Below, in pieces: positions 41,937 to 51,169 of a stretch of DNA of 64,000 nt. Each line of letters opens with the position of its first letter. Within the stretch, counting starts at the first letter, position 1. Origin of the DNA: Megaustenia siamemsis. Taxonomy: Eukaryota; Mollusca; Gastropoda; Stylommatophora; Ariophantidae. The stretch covers positions 10,333,321 through 10,397,320 of the forward strand of contig JAVIAB010000024.1 in NCBI GenBank assembly GCA_032433765.1. The letters are read 5' to 3'. Below the pieces are notes generated by a model, which ran no database searches, was not told the DNA's origin, and saw only the letters and a program-made list of their open reading frames with translations. A program made the position numbers and the translations under genes.

Positions 41937-41966
41937 GAAGTTGGGCACGTGATTTGAAACGAGCTA
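41937..41966 (-). repeat. Right terminal inverted repeat
   Basis: Complement reads TAGCTCGTTTCAAATCACG then TGCCCAACTT; partner of 38645-38674. Confidence 0.85.
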
Positions 41967-42045
41967 TAGTATTAAAGTCTCCGCAGAAAATGACATTCTC
42001 TTCATCGAACTCGAAGCGATTCGAAGAGATTGTAAGTATTCAGGT
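41967..42045 (-). pseudogene. LINE-C endonuclease fragment (5' end of the copy)
   Basis: Reads DEENVIFCGDFNT, the GDFN motif of the LINE endonuclease. It continues in frame on the other side of the Tc1-like element at 38642. The copy is truncated here and the minisatellite resumes. Confidence 0.8.
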
Positions 42046-42482
42046 GTGTTGCTATCAGTTATAGTTGCTCTTGTCAAATAGATGTGGCTGCTATCAGTTA
42101 TAGTTGCTTTTGTCAAATAGATGTGATTGCTACCAGTTATAGTTGCTCTTGTCAAATAGATGTGGCTGCTATCAGTTATAGTTGCTTTTGTCAAATAGAT
42201 GTGATTGCTACCAGTTATAGTTTCTCTTGTCAGATAGATGAGGCTGCTATCAGTTATAGTTTCTCTTGTCAGATAGATGAGGCTGCTATCAGTTATAGTT
42301 GCTCTTGTCAAATAGATGTGGCTGCTATCAGTTATAGTTGCTTTTGTCAAATAGATGTGATTGCTACCAGTTATAGTTTCTCTTGTCAGATAGATGAGGC
42401 TGCTATCAGTTATAGTTTCTCTTGTCAAATAGATGTGGTTGCTATCAGTTATAGTTTCTATTGTCAGATATATGTTACTAGA
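42046..42482. repeat. 39-bp minisatellite, right block
   Basis: Same unit as 30440-34247 (GCTATCAGTTATAGTTGC, CTTTTGTCAAATAGATGTG), about 11 units. It shows that the array was one before LINE-C entered. Confidence 0.94.
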
Positions 42483-42608
42483 TGTAGTTGTTCCTAGATG
42501 TAATTGTTGCTAACTGTAACTGTTGCTCAACAAATCTAACAATGACATATAGTTAAGGCCATACCTTATGCTATCACCGCCATTTTGTGTCAACCACTCA
42601 GTAAATTC

Positions 42609-42886
42609 TAATTCCCTAAAAATTAGTGGGAGCCGCGATAGCTCAGTGGTTAGTGAACTGGACTACTACGGACAAGGGGTAGGGTTCGATCCCAACCGAC
42701 GGCTCCGGGTTCACCCAGCCTTAAATGGGTACCGGATTTTTTCTGGGAAAGTAAAAGCAGCACGGGCGTAATACCGACCACATTACCCCAGAAAATCATG
42801 TGCTGAAGGTCTGTAAAATATAGGGTCACTAACACCATATTTCCCTATACGCCACTTGGCGTGACGGGGGGTACTTTACTTACTTT
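42609..42886 (+). mobile_element. tRNA-derived SINE with target duplication
   Basis: The tRNA-like head has an A box TAGCTCAGTGGTTAG (about 42639-42653) and a B box GGGTTCGATCCC (42682-42693). Its ends GGAGCCG and CGGCTCC pair as a 7-bp acceptor stem. The body contains CGTAATACCGACCACATTAC and ends TACGCCACTTGGCGTGACG, followed by a TTTACTTACTTTACT tail. ACTCAGTAAATTC at 42596-42608 and 42887-42899 is a 13-bp target duplication. The copy begins at a linker TAATTCCCTAAAAATTAGTG and so lacks the first tRNA head of the copy at 50.6 kb. Confidence 0.9.
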
Positions 42887-42899
42887 ACTCAGTAAATTC

Positions 42900-43259
42900 C
42901 TTGGTCTCAAGACCATACATGCTATCATCAAACGGTCTAAAGGAAATAGAATCCAGTTTGAGAACATTGATTAATCATAAGACGACCAGGTGACGAGGGC
43001 TTAAAATAACTAACATTCAAGTGTGTATCACGTGCTTGTAAAAGGACTACGTCTTATTAATCAAAATGCCGGTTCACTTTCTGTATGACAAACACTGGGA
43101 TGATTTTCGCAGATTCTTTCGATTTCGTATTTCATTCATAAAGTCAGCAAACTGTGGCAGCTGTTGTCAGGGCGGTCGACCACCAATCAATTTAAAAGGA
43201 AGTTAGTTACTACAGCAATAGCAAAACAACAATTAAACGCCATGGAGAGCATGTGGCGT
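42900..43259. other. No gene recognised
   Basis: Unique sequence; no open frame or repeat supported. Confidence 0.45.
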
Positions 43260-43700
43260 AATACCAGCGAGGCAGTAAAATGAAAATGTTTGAGGACATG
43301 CATTTTCCTGACAGCGACGTGTAGTTGTAAATCATGGGCAATTTCGCAAACAACAAAGGAAGAAAATCAATTCATTGGAAAGAAAATGCTACAGAAAATC
43401 CATAAGATAACTTGCACAATGAAACAGACCGATGAAGACATATTAAAATATTTAAACATTAAACAGAACTGGCTTATAAACACCACTCTACACGGAAAAT
43501 TAAAATACAATGGTCATAACAAAAGAAACAGCAAGGTGGAAAGAACAATAAGTGAGGCATAGTTCCTGGACGACACAACAGGGGCAGACCAAGAAAGAGG
43601 TGGATTCAGGACATCACGGAGTCCTTGAACATGATAAAAGAAGTGGGAGATCTTGCTAGAGACAGAGATTCTTTTAGACAGTCTGAGGGAATGTAACGTT
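43260..43700 (+). pseudogene. LINE-E C-terminal end
   Basis: 43290-43562 reads SCKSWAISQTTKEENQFIGK, KKMLQKIHKITCTMKQTDED, ILKYLNIKQNWLINTTLHGK, LKYNGHNKRN. After a frameshift it continues NRGRPRKRWIQDITESLNM and EVGDLARDRDSFRQSEGM with a stop. This is the end of an endonuclease/RT LINE protein. The final block GDLARDRDSFRQSEGM is the part copied into the adjacent array. Confidence 0.75.
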
Positions 43701-44193
43701 CTGTGGGAGATCTAGCTAGAGATTCTTTTAGACAGTCTGAGGGAATGTAACGTTCTGTGGGAGATCTAGCTAGAGATTCTTTTAGACAGTCTGAGGGAAT
43801 GTAACGTTCTGTGGGAGATCTAGCTAGAGATTCTTTTAGACAGTCTGAGGGAATGTAACGTTCTGTGGGAGATCTAGCTAGAGATTCTTTTAGACAGTCT
43901 GAGGGAATGTAACGTTCTGTGGGAGATCTAGCTAGAGATTCTTTTAGACAGTCTGAGGGAATGTAACGTTCTGTGGGAGATCTAGCTAGAGATTCTTTTA
44001 GACAGTCTGAGGGAATGTAACGTTCTGTGGGAGATCTAGCTAGAGATTCTTTTAGACAGTCTGTTGTAATATAACGTTATGTGGGAGATCTGGCTAGTGA
44101 CAGGGATTGTTTTAGACAGTCTGTTGTAATATAACGTTATGTGGGAGATCTGGCTAGTGACATAGATTCTTTTAGACAGTCTGAGGGAATGTA
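43690..44193. repeat. 54-bp minisatellite derived from the LINE-E end, left block
   Basis: The unit contains GAATGTAACGTTCTGTGGGA and GATTCTTTTAGACAGTCTGA, period 54 bp, about 9-10 units. The first unit is continuous with the coding end of LINE-E (GDLARDRDSFRQS). The last units are longer and diverged (GTGACAGGGATTG). Confidence 0.94.
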
Positions 44194-44838
44194 TTGATCG
44201 AGAAGGGGATACGAGCAAAGAAATTAAAATCAGAATAGCTAAAGCAGCAATGTCTTTCAGAAGCCTTGAAAAGTTGTGGAAATCAGAACTTATCAGCACA
44301 AACACAAAACTTAGGCTATTCAAATCAAATGTACTATCAACCCTTACGTATGCGTGTGAAAGCTGGAAAACAACAAGAGATATAGAAACAAAGTTGAACG
44401 CATTCGAAAATAAATGTCTAAGGAAAATACTTGGTATAGCATGGAACGAATTCAAAACAAATGAGGAAATTAGAGAAATCGCCAATCAACCACTAATATC
44501 TTCAGTAATAAAGAAAAGACGATGGTCATACGTTGGACATGTGATGAGAAGAGATAATAACCGAATAGCAAAGCAAGCCCTCATATGGGAAACAACAGGT
44601 AAAAGAAAAAGAGGAAGACCCAGGGAGACACTGAGAAGAACATTGATGAGAGAGGCAAGAGCAGCAGGAGTCGGCTCCCTCAATGAGATAGAACTGCTTG
44701 CACAGAACAGAGACAGATGGCGAGATTTGATAAAATATCTTTAAAAGAAAACTGCTAGAACAAAAAATCCATATAGGAGAAGGTGTATCTTGGTCTACGC
44801 CCTATGGGCCGGTTACGGCTCGAAAGGACTGAATGAAA
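44194..44838 (+). mobile_element. LINE-B 3' fragment inserted in the 54-bp array
   Basis: Flanked by TGAGGGAATGTA at 44182-44193 and 44839-44850 (12-bp target duplication, itself part of the array unit). The reading frame is open from the left end through the stop at 44742-44744: KAAMSFRSLEKLWKSE, YACESWKTTRDIETKLNAFE, RKILGIAWNEFKTNEEIR, KKRRWSYVGHVMRRDNNR, GKRKRGRPRETLRRTLM, LAQNRDRWRDLIKYL. It is the C-terminal domain of an endonuclease/RT LINE without the RT core. The 3' UTR ends GGGCCGGTTACGGCTCGAAA, matching the copies at 9.4 and 60.0 kb. Confidence 0.9.
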
Positions 44839-44985
44839 TGAGGGAATGTAACGTTTTGTGAGAGATCTGGCTAGAGACAGAAATTCTTTTAAACAGCGTG
44901 TGGTAATATAACGTTCTGTGGGAGATCTGGCTAGTGACAGAGATTCTTTTAAACTGTCTGTACGAATGTAACGTTCTGTAAAGGA
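44839..44985. repeat. 54-bp minisatellite, right block
   Basis: Further units of the array (GTAACGTTTTGTGAGAGATC, GTGACAGAGATTCTTTTA), more diverged, after the LINE-B insertion. Confidence 0.85.
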
Positions 44986-45079
44986 CATGCGACCTGATGA
45001 TGATGATGAGTCACAATAGAGATTAGATGTTTTGGGAAACGCGCTTTGAGTGACCAGATGAGAGATAATTAGAAGTTAT

Positions 45080-45125
<46 letters not shown>

Positions 45126-45164
45126 CAAGGTATTGATTCAACTCTGAACACATATCATCATAAT
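44986..45164. repeat. (GA)n microsatellite and spacer
   Basis: A GA-rich run occupies about 45073-45125; the rest is unique. Confidence 0.8.
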
Positions 45165-45510
45165 CATCATCAAGGAACATGCCTGCTAGTGTAGGCGATC
45201 ATGTCTCTCCACAACACTCTATCTTTACAGTTGTTTATAATTTTTATTGATGACCTTCTGCCAAGCCATTCTCTTAAGCTGTCTGGTATCTTTTCTCTTT
45301 GCTTCCCTCTATCTCTTCGTCCCTCAATTTTATCAGTTGTCATACAATATTCAAGCTGTTCCCTTCTCTTTACATGGCGAAAAGTGATGCTCGTTTTTTT
45401 CTAATAATGGATATCAGCTCTCATTTTGCGTTTGCTTCTATTAGATTGTTTTTATTACTCTTCTTAGCTATCCATGGTATTCTCATCATTCTTCTGTAAA
45501 ACCCCATTTA
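45165..45510 (-). mobile_element. RTE-A2 LINE 3' fragment
   Basis: CATCATAATCATCATC tail and the typical 3' end (TAGGCGATCATGTCTCTCC, TTAAGCTGTCTGGTATC). Frames are broken. Confidence 0.85.
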
Positions 45511-45850
45511 TGAAGTATCATGTCATCTTATTTGAGTCGTTTTACCGCCCTACAACACGATATCTATGCAGCTGTTATCTATTCTGTTCTTCATTTCTTA
45601 GAAAGCTACTCTCTTAAACTGTCTTGTATCACATCTCTCTATTGTCCTTGTCCGTACGTCTTCATTATTTTCACTTATTGTTATATTGGTCATCAAATAG
45701 TCTAATAGTTTCCCACAGATGTTAGAAGCACTCCTTTTATTTTTGGTCTTTTTGAGAACTTTCTAGTTCGTTTCATTTGTCCATGGGGTTGTCAACAATC
45801 AAATGACCTCTGTGGTCTTTCCAATTTATCTTATACTGCATTTTTATTTA
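45511..45850 (-). pseudogene. Strongly decayed RTE-A1-like remnant
   Basis: Weak but ordered similarity to the RTE-A1 3' coding region (GAGAACTTTCTAGTTCG, TTTGTCCATGGGGTTGTCAA against GAGAACTTCCTCATTGG, GCTGTCCAGGGAACTTTCAA). No frame survives. Confidence 0.45.
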
Positions 45851-45899
45851 AAAATTAGAATGAAGGCTACTTTTAATACGGCCGCTCCTGTGAGAACCA

Positions 45900-47030
45900 G
45901 AGGGCCAGAGTTGGTTATAAGAAACAGCTAGCCCTAAAGAGATGGCTCTGAGAAGCAAACAACCTTGAGTAGTTGGCTCTAGGAATTAACTAGCCATGAG
46001 CACTTGGCTTTGAGAAGCAACTATCCCTGAGGAGTTGACTCTAGGAAACAGGTAGCTCTGAGTAGTTGGCTCTAGGAAACAGGTAGCTCTGAGTAGTTGG
46101 CTCTAGGAATTAACTAGCCATGAGCACTTGGCTTTGAGAAGCAACTATCCCTGAGGAGTTGACTCTAGGAAACAGGTAGCTCTGAGTAGTTGGCTCTAGG
46201 AAACAGGTAGCTCTGAGTAGTTGGCTCTAGGAATTAACTAGCCATGAGCACTTGGCTTTGAGAAGCAACTATCCCTGAGGAGTTGACTCTAGGAAACAGG
46301 TAGCTCTGAGTAGTTGGCTCTAGGAAACAGGTAGCTCTGAGTAGTTGGCTCTAGGAAAAAGGTAGCTCTGAGTAGTTGGCTCTTGGAAACAGCTAGCTCT
46401 GTGTAGTTGGCTCTTGGAAACAGGTAGCTATGAGTTGTTGGCTCTAGGAAACAGGTAGCTATGAGTTGTTGGCTCTAGGAAATAACCAGCACTGAGTAGT
46501 TGGCTCTAGGAAATAACCAGCACTGAGTAGTTGGCTCTAGGAAATAACTAGCCATGAGCACTTGGCTTTGAGAAGCAACTATCCCTGAGGAGTTGACTCT
46601 AGGAAACAGGTAGCTCTGAGTAGTTGGCTCTAGGAAACAGGTAGCTCTGAGTAGTTGGCTCTAGGAATTAACTAGCCATGAGCACTTGGCTTTGAGAAGC
46701 AACTATCCCTGAGGAGTTGACTCTAGGAAACAGGTAGCTCTGAGTAGTTGGCTCTAGGAAACAGGTAGCTCTGAGTAGTTGGCTCTAGGAAAAAGGTAGC
46801 TCTGAGTAGTTGGCTCTTGGAAACAGCTAGCTCTGTGTAGTTGGCTCTTGGAAACAGGTAGCTATGAGTTGTTGGCTCTAGGAAACAGGTAGCTATGAAT
46901 TGTTGGCTCTAGGAAATAACCAGCACTGAGTAGTTGGCTCTAGGAAATAACCAGCACTGAGTAGTTGGCTCTAGGAAATAACTAGCCTTGAGTAGCTGGC
47001 TCTAGGAAATAACTAGCCCTGATGAGTTTA
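45900..47030. repeat. 31-bp minisatellite with 124-bp and 434-bp higher-order repeats
   Basis: Unit GGCTCTAGGAAACAGGTAGC plus TCTGAGTAGTT, period 31 bp. GCCATGAG markers at 45993, 46117, 46241, 46551 and 46675 show a 124-bp (4 x 31) unit and a 434-bp (14 x 31) duplication. Confidence 0.95.
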
Positions 47031-47464
47031 TGTAAAAAGAATATTAACTAAAATATGTGATACATATCGCTATGTTGTTTTTGTAACCATGACGTCTTAA
47101 ACGCTTTAACTGATGAATGTCAGCATGAGAATAAATGTACCATAACATATCAAATTCCGATATCGTCTTCGCAAGGTCGTCGACATAGAGTAATCAGTTT
47201 GGACAAGCGTGTATGGGAATGGAAATGGAATGTTCTTCAGCCCTCAAAAGTGACATTAAGTCGAATATACTGGGGCCGAAACAAGCCTATATCGCTGCAC
47301 CTGAATAACTGAGGCACAACGCAACTGCGCTATGTTAACGTTATTTTAAGGACGAACGGGTGAAAAGTGTAACTTTCGGTAGAATACACACACTGGCACA
47401 CACACAATTTGTTATTAAGTAATATATACAAGTAACTAAAGTATCGATGTTAAGCGTCATTTAC
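47031..47464. other. Unique sequence, probably intronic
   Basis: No repeat or open frame recognised. It lies directly downstream, on the minus strand, of the candidate signal-peptide exon, so it would be intron if that exon is real. Confidence 0.4.
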
Positions 47465-47551
47465 CTTGCAGTTACAGACTGTACGTTTGTGAAAACAAGA
47501 ACCATCAACGTCATGGAGACTAGGAGGACGATGACGTCAGTTGGCTTCATT
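47465..47551 (-). CDS. Candidate first coding exon encoding a signal peptide
   Basis: On the minus strand a pyrimidine-rich acceptor TTCTCCATTCCACAG (AG at 47552-47553) precedes an exon with ATG at 47548-47550. It encodes MKPTDVIVLLVSMTLMVLVF then TNVQSVTA and ends AAG before the donor GTAAATG (GT at 47463-47464). Residues 6-20 form a hydrophobic core and small residues follow, a classic secretion signal with cleavage possible after VQS or VTA. The exon ends in phase 2. It is unique in the window and overlaps no repeat. No mature domain exon was found between here and 16 kb, so the product is unknown; a small secreted protein or peptide precursor is one possibility. The acceptor before the ATG implies an upstream non-coding exon above 47.55 kb. 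Confidence 0.5.
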
Positions 47552-47631
47552 CTGTGGAATGGAGAAAGCGGAGGGATAACATGGTAGCCAGGCAGGCATT
47601 GTCGTTGTTATTATTTATATTAGTATTACCT

Positions 47632-48245
47632 GACAATGTGGAACATGTGCAACGCGTCAAATATCTGGGCACAATAATAACATCAGATGGAAGATGCATC
47701 ACGTAAATAAACAGTAGAATAGCTCAGACCTAAATAGCATTTCAGAATATGAAAAACATCTTATGCAACAAATATGTCAATAGAAGTGAGAAAAAGAGAG
47801 TTAATCGGTGCTATATATATATATTTCTGACCTATGAAAACGAATCATGGACAGTAGACAAACAAATGAAAAGACGATTAGAGGCAAACAGAAATTTGAT
47901 TTCTCAGAAGAATATTGAAAGTTACCTGGCCAAGTAAAAAGACCAACGAGGAAGTTCTCAAAAAAACCAACACAAAAAGGAGCTCCTACGAATCATCAGT
48001 AAGAAACAATCAACATTTTTGAGCACATCATGAGAAGAAGAAAAATGGAATACTTGGTTACAACTGGCAAAATACAGGAAGAGAGAAATCGCCAGTGACA
48101 AAGAGAGTAAATACATGATAGTATGGTGTCGTGGCATGGAAAACAGTCAACAATAGAGCTTATACGATACTCTGTGGATAGAAGATTGTAGAAGGATATG
48201 ATCACCTACACCAACTGGTATGGTACATGTTGCTGATTATGATTA
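47632..48245 (+). pseudogene. RTE-A1 LINE 3' fragment
   Basis: Reads, with stops, VQRVKYLGTIITSDGRC, FQNMKNILCNKYVNRS, ESWTVDKQMKRRLEA and the 3' end with GATCACCTACACCAACTGG. This corresponds to the last third of RTE-A1. The tail is degraded (TGATTATGATTAAC). Confidence 0.8.
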
Positions 48246-48640
48246 ACTAGCAGGGTTATCATATCACTCGGTTGAGGATTTGGACAAGTCTTGATAAGCT
48301 AGTTTGATTGTGCCTCTATTCTGTTACCGGTAGGTCTGTCTAGGTTGATCGTAGCAGTGATGTTCTTGACGTCATTCCACGACTTGAAACGAGCAGGGGC
48401 CATCTGATTCACTGAACGTGGCGGGGGATTCTGGCTTTCTTGACATCTCCTGCTTTAACTGGAGAAGATGGAGTTTGTCTAGTTCCAGGCTATCGCTGGA
48501 AAACTATGAGACTTTTCCTGCCAAGAGGTGCTGCACTACTAGGTCTACTATATCAGTAAAAGACACCACTGCAGGGGACACGACGGTCCTAGCCTCTGAT
48601 CAACATCATCGTCATAAATCGTGATCAAGTCTCTACACAA
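48246..48640. other. No gene recognised
   Basis: Higher-GC unique stretch with an open frame on the plus strand (48418-48624) that shows no recognisable domain. Possibly an old repeat. Confidence 0.35.
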
Positions 48641-49083
48641 CTTTTGATCTCGACAGTTATTTATATTTTTTTCTGCTAATCATTAAGTACGATTGCTGCT
48701 GGCGTAGGTGATCATGTCTCTCCAAAACTTTCGATCTCGATAGTTATGTATCATTTCTGTTGTTGACCTTCTGCCAAGTCATTAACTTAAGCTGTCTGGT
48801 ATCTTTTCTCTTTGCTTCCCTCTATCTCTTCGTCCCACACTTTTCCCAGTTGTAACAATATATTCCAGCTGTTGCCTTCTCATTACATGACCAAAACATT
48901 ATGATTATTTCTTCATAATATAGGAAATTAGCTTTCTTTTAGCTTTGGCCTCTTTAGAACGTTTTCATTGCTCTTCTTAATTGTCCATGGTATTTTCAAA
49001 ATTCTTCAGTAAAACCACATTTCTGAAGCCTTCACTGATTTTCTTGTATGCTGTCCTATTGTCCATGATTTACATCCATATGG
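48641..49083 (-). mobile_element. RTE-A2 LINE 3' ends, two in series
   Basis: A very short 3' piece (TCTACACAACTTTTGATCTC, about 48628-48672) is followed by a longer one from 48690 (GATCATGTCTCTCC, TTAAGCTGTCTGGTATC) to ATTTACATCCATATGGG. Frames are broken. Confidence 0.8.
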
Positions 49084-49084
49084 G

Positions 49085-49490
49085 GCAAGTAGGATTAAAG
49101 AAAATTTACGGAGATGAGATGTCTGATATACGATCTTGTAGTGACCGGAAAAAGCAGATTCAGAAATGATATTAAACGCGAAAGATTAGACATTGAACCA
49201 ATCCTAAGCTACATACAGAAACAACAAATAAACTGGCTTCCTCAATATAGACATAATGCTGTGTAAATCCTTACCATACAAAACAAACATTAAAAGAGGA
49301 AAAAGGAGAAGATTAAGTGGCCGACCCAGACAATATCAACAAAACGCTTAACATCAACTGCCATTGGTTGAAGTCGCCAAAAAAAACATCGAGAATAAAA
49401 ATTTTCTATCTCTCTCGACACCCGAGAGCGTACAAAAGGAAGTAAAAATTGAAAGAGAAAGAGCAATCCTTGTAATATGTGTCCATAAGG
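49085..49490 (+). pseudogene. LINE-F C-terminal remnant
   Basis: One frame reads RLDIEPILSYIQKQQINWLP, then shifted blocks equivalent to KRGKRRRLSGRPRQ-type and a tail with SLSTPESVQKEVK-like residues. It resembles the end of a further endonuclease/RT LINE family. Several frameshifts. Confidence 0.55.
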
Positions 49491-49589
49491 TTATTAGGAA
49501 TTATTTCAGTTGTTGCTATAATCCGTAATCATCTATGGCGAGTTTGAAGTCAGGAAATATAAATGTTACTATAGGAGACAACTGCTGCT
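49491..49589. other. Spacer
   Basis: Short unique stretch before the 94-bp array. Confidence 0.4.
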
Positions 49590-50435
49590 CTAGGGCCCAG
49601 CCTAGCACTTGTTCAACATTGTCTTCATGACTCACTCTTTAATTACGTGGTAGAGTTGAGGTGACAACTACTAACGTTTATTGTAGGGCCCAGCCTAGCA
49701 CTTTGTTCAACATTGTCTTCATGACTCACTCTTTAATTACGTGGTAGAGTTGAGGTGACAACTACTAACGTTTATTCTAGGGCCCAGCCTAGCACTTTGT
49801 TCAACATTGTCTTCATGACTCACTCTTTAATTACGTGGTAGAGTTGAGGTGACAACTACTAACGTTTATTGTAGGGCCCAGCCTAGCACTTTGTTCAACA
49901 TTGTCTTCATGACTCACTCTTTAATTACGTGGTAGAGTTGAGGTGACAACTACTAACGTTTATTCTAGGGCCCAGCCTAGCACTTTGTTCAACATTGTCT
50001 TCATGACTCACTCTTTAATTACGTGGTAGAGTTGAGGTGACAACTACTAACGTTTATTCTAGGGCCTAGTCTAGCACTTTGTTCAACATTGTCTTCATGA
50101 CTCACTCTTTAATTACGTGGTAGAGTTGAGGTGACAACTACTAACGTTTGTTCTAGGGCCTATTCTAGCACTTTGTTCAACATTGTCTTCATGACTCACT
50201 CTTTAATTACGTGGTAGAGTTGAGGTGACAACTACTAACGTTTATTCTAGGGCCTAGTCTAGCACTTTGTTCAACATTGTCTTCATGACTCACTCTTTAA
50301 TTACGTGGTAGAGTTGAGGTGACAACTACTAACGTTTATTCTAGGGCCCAGCCTAGCACTTTGTTCAACATTGTCTTCATGACTCACTCTTTAATTACGT
50401 GGTAGAGTTGAGGTGACAACTACTAACGTTTATTT
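49590..50435. repeat. 94-bp minisatellite (9 units)
   Basis: The unit contains GGGCCCAGCCTAGCACTTTG, CTTCATGACTCACTCTTTAA and GAGGTGACAACTACTAACG. Unit starts at 49593, 49686 and 49780. Units are nearly identical; CCCAGCC/CCTAGTC is the main variant. High identity suggests recent expansion. Confidence 0.96.
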
Positions 50436-50587
50436 CTCACACCGGGGGTTTCAACATGTTGTTCTTCTTCTGGTCACGTTTTCTACATAAATATGTTTAT
50501 TAAGGACAAGCCATTGTTAGCTTATATTATTTTTTGGTTCAAATGTTGCTAATTTCCTTTATGATCTCGTTAATAAACAATAGAAGT
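50436..50587. other. Spacer with left SINE target repeat
   Basis: Unique AT-rich sequence. AAACAATAGAAGT at 50575-50587 is the left target duplication of the next SINE. Confidence 0.6.
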
Positions 50588-50950
50588 AAGTAAAAAGTAA
50601 AGTACCCCCCATCACGCCAAGTGGCGTATAGGGAAATATGGTGTTAGTGACCCTATATTTTACAGACCTTCAGCACATGATTTTTGGGTAATGTGGTCGG
50701 TATTACGCCCGTGCTGCTTTACTTTCCCAGAAAAAATCCGGTACCCATTTAAGGCTGGGTGAACCCGGAGCCGTCGGTTGGGATCGAACCCTACCCCTTG
50801 TCCGTAGTAGTCCAGTTCACTAACCACTGAGCTATCGCGGCTCCCACTAATTTTTAGGGAATTAGTAAAAACCCAGGTGTCCTCGCCAGGGTACGAACCC
50901 CGGCTGTTGCCGTGGTAAGCCAACCGCCTATCGATTGCGCTAACCGGACA
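50588..50950 (-). mobile_element. Composite SINE with two tRNA-like heads
   Basis: Flanked by AAACAATAGAAGT at 50575-50587 and 50951-50963 (13-bp target duplication), so the whole block moved as one unit. On the minus strand it starts with a tRNA-like head (50878-50950) with GGTTAGCGCAATCGATAGG (A-box region), GGGTTCGTACCC (B box) and pairing ends TGTCC/GGACA. A linker TGGGTTTTTACTAATTCCC follows, then the second tRNA-like head (50767-50846) with TAGCTCAGTGGTTAG, GGGTTCGATCCC and a 7-bp acceptor stem. Body and tail are the same as at 42609-42886. Two Pol III promoter modules in one SINE are unusual. Confidence 0.88.
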
Positions 50951-50963
50951 AAACAATAGAAGT

Positions 50964-51169
50964 GCTGCAAGATTAGATGAGAATTATTATAATGCTCGCG
51001 AACAGATATCGGATTAAATAACGTTCTCAGTTCTGTAGACCCCCTGGGAAACATCAATTAATGGCCACAATAGAAAACAATTACATTGGCTCGTGCTGAA
51101 ATAAACGTAAATATATATGCCTGCTGTAATGTTGTTGGAAGAGAGAATAGAGAAAACAAAAATTGTATG
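50964..51169. other. Spacer
   Basis: Unique sequence between the SINE and the 45-bp array; nothing recognised. Confidence 0.4.

Larger units (their letters stand above)
38645..41966 (+). mobile_element. Tc1/mariner-superfamily transposon with a LINE inside
   Basis: Terminal inverted repeats of about 30 bp (TAGCTYGTTTCA...CGTGCCCAACTT) lie at 38645-38674 and 41937-41966. They are bordered by TA at 38643-38644 and 41967-41968, the superfamily's TA target duplication. The element carries a transposase on the plus strand, interrupted by a 1.25-kb LINE-C insertion (39970-41222). Without it the element would be about 2.06 kb. It sits in the endonuclease region of the outer LINE-C and removing it at TA restores that reading frame. 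Confidence 0.9.
34248..42045 (-). mobile_element. LINE-C (RNase H type), split by two insertions
   Basis: One 5'-truncated LINE-C copy inserted into the 39/30-bp minisatellite, which lies on both sides (to 34247 and from 42046). In 5' to 3' order on the minus strand its parts are 42045-41967 (endonuclease), 38644-37479 (endonuclease end, linker, RT start) and 37478-34248 interrupted at 36171 (RT, RNase H, tail). Removing the Tc1-like element at its TA duplication rejoins GDFNT with the following endonuclease residues in frame. Removing 36171-37478 rejoins PLTLGG with YRYNKETWLNAAVF. The 3' end carries AATAACTCAATAAC, also seen at the 14.6-kb and 40-kb copies. About 3.2 kb of LINE remains. Confidence 0.88.

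Noticed and set aside
47465..47551. Assigning the signal-peptide exon to a venom or neuropeptide family
   Set aside because: Only the signal sequence is visible; no mature region or Cys framework is present to support any family.
49590..50435. Regular 94-bp repeats considered as a CRISPR array
   Set aside because: The whole 94 bp is conserved with no unique spacers, and the sequence is eukaryotic; it is a minisatellite. The same holds for the 66-bp array at 12.7 kb.
50767..50950. Two tRNA genes
   Set aside because: They sit inside one block with a 13-bp target duplication and share body and tail with another copy, so they are SINE heads, not functional tRNA genes.
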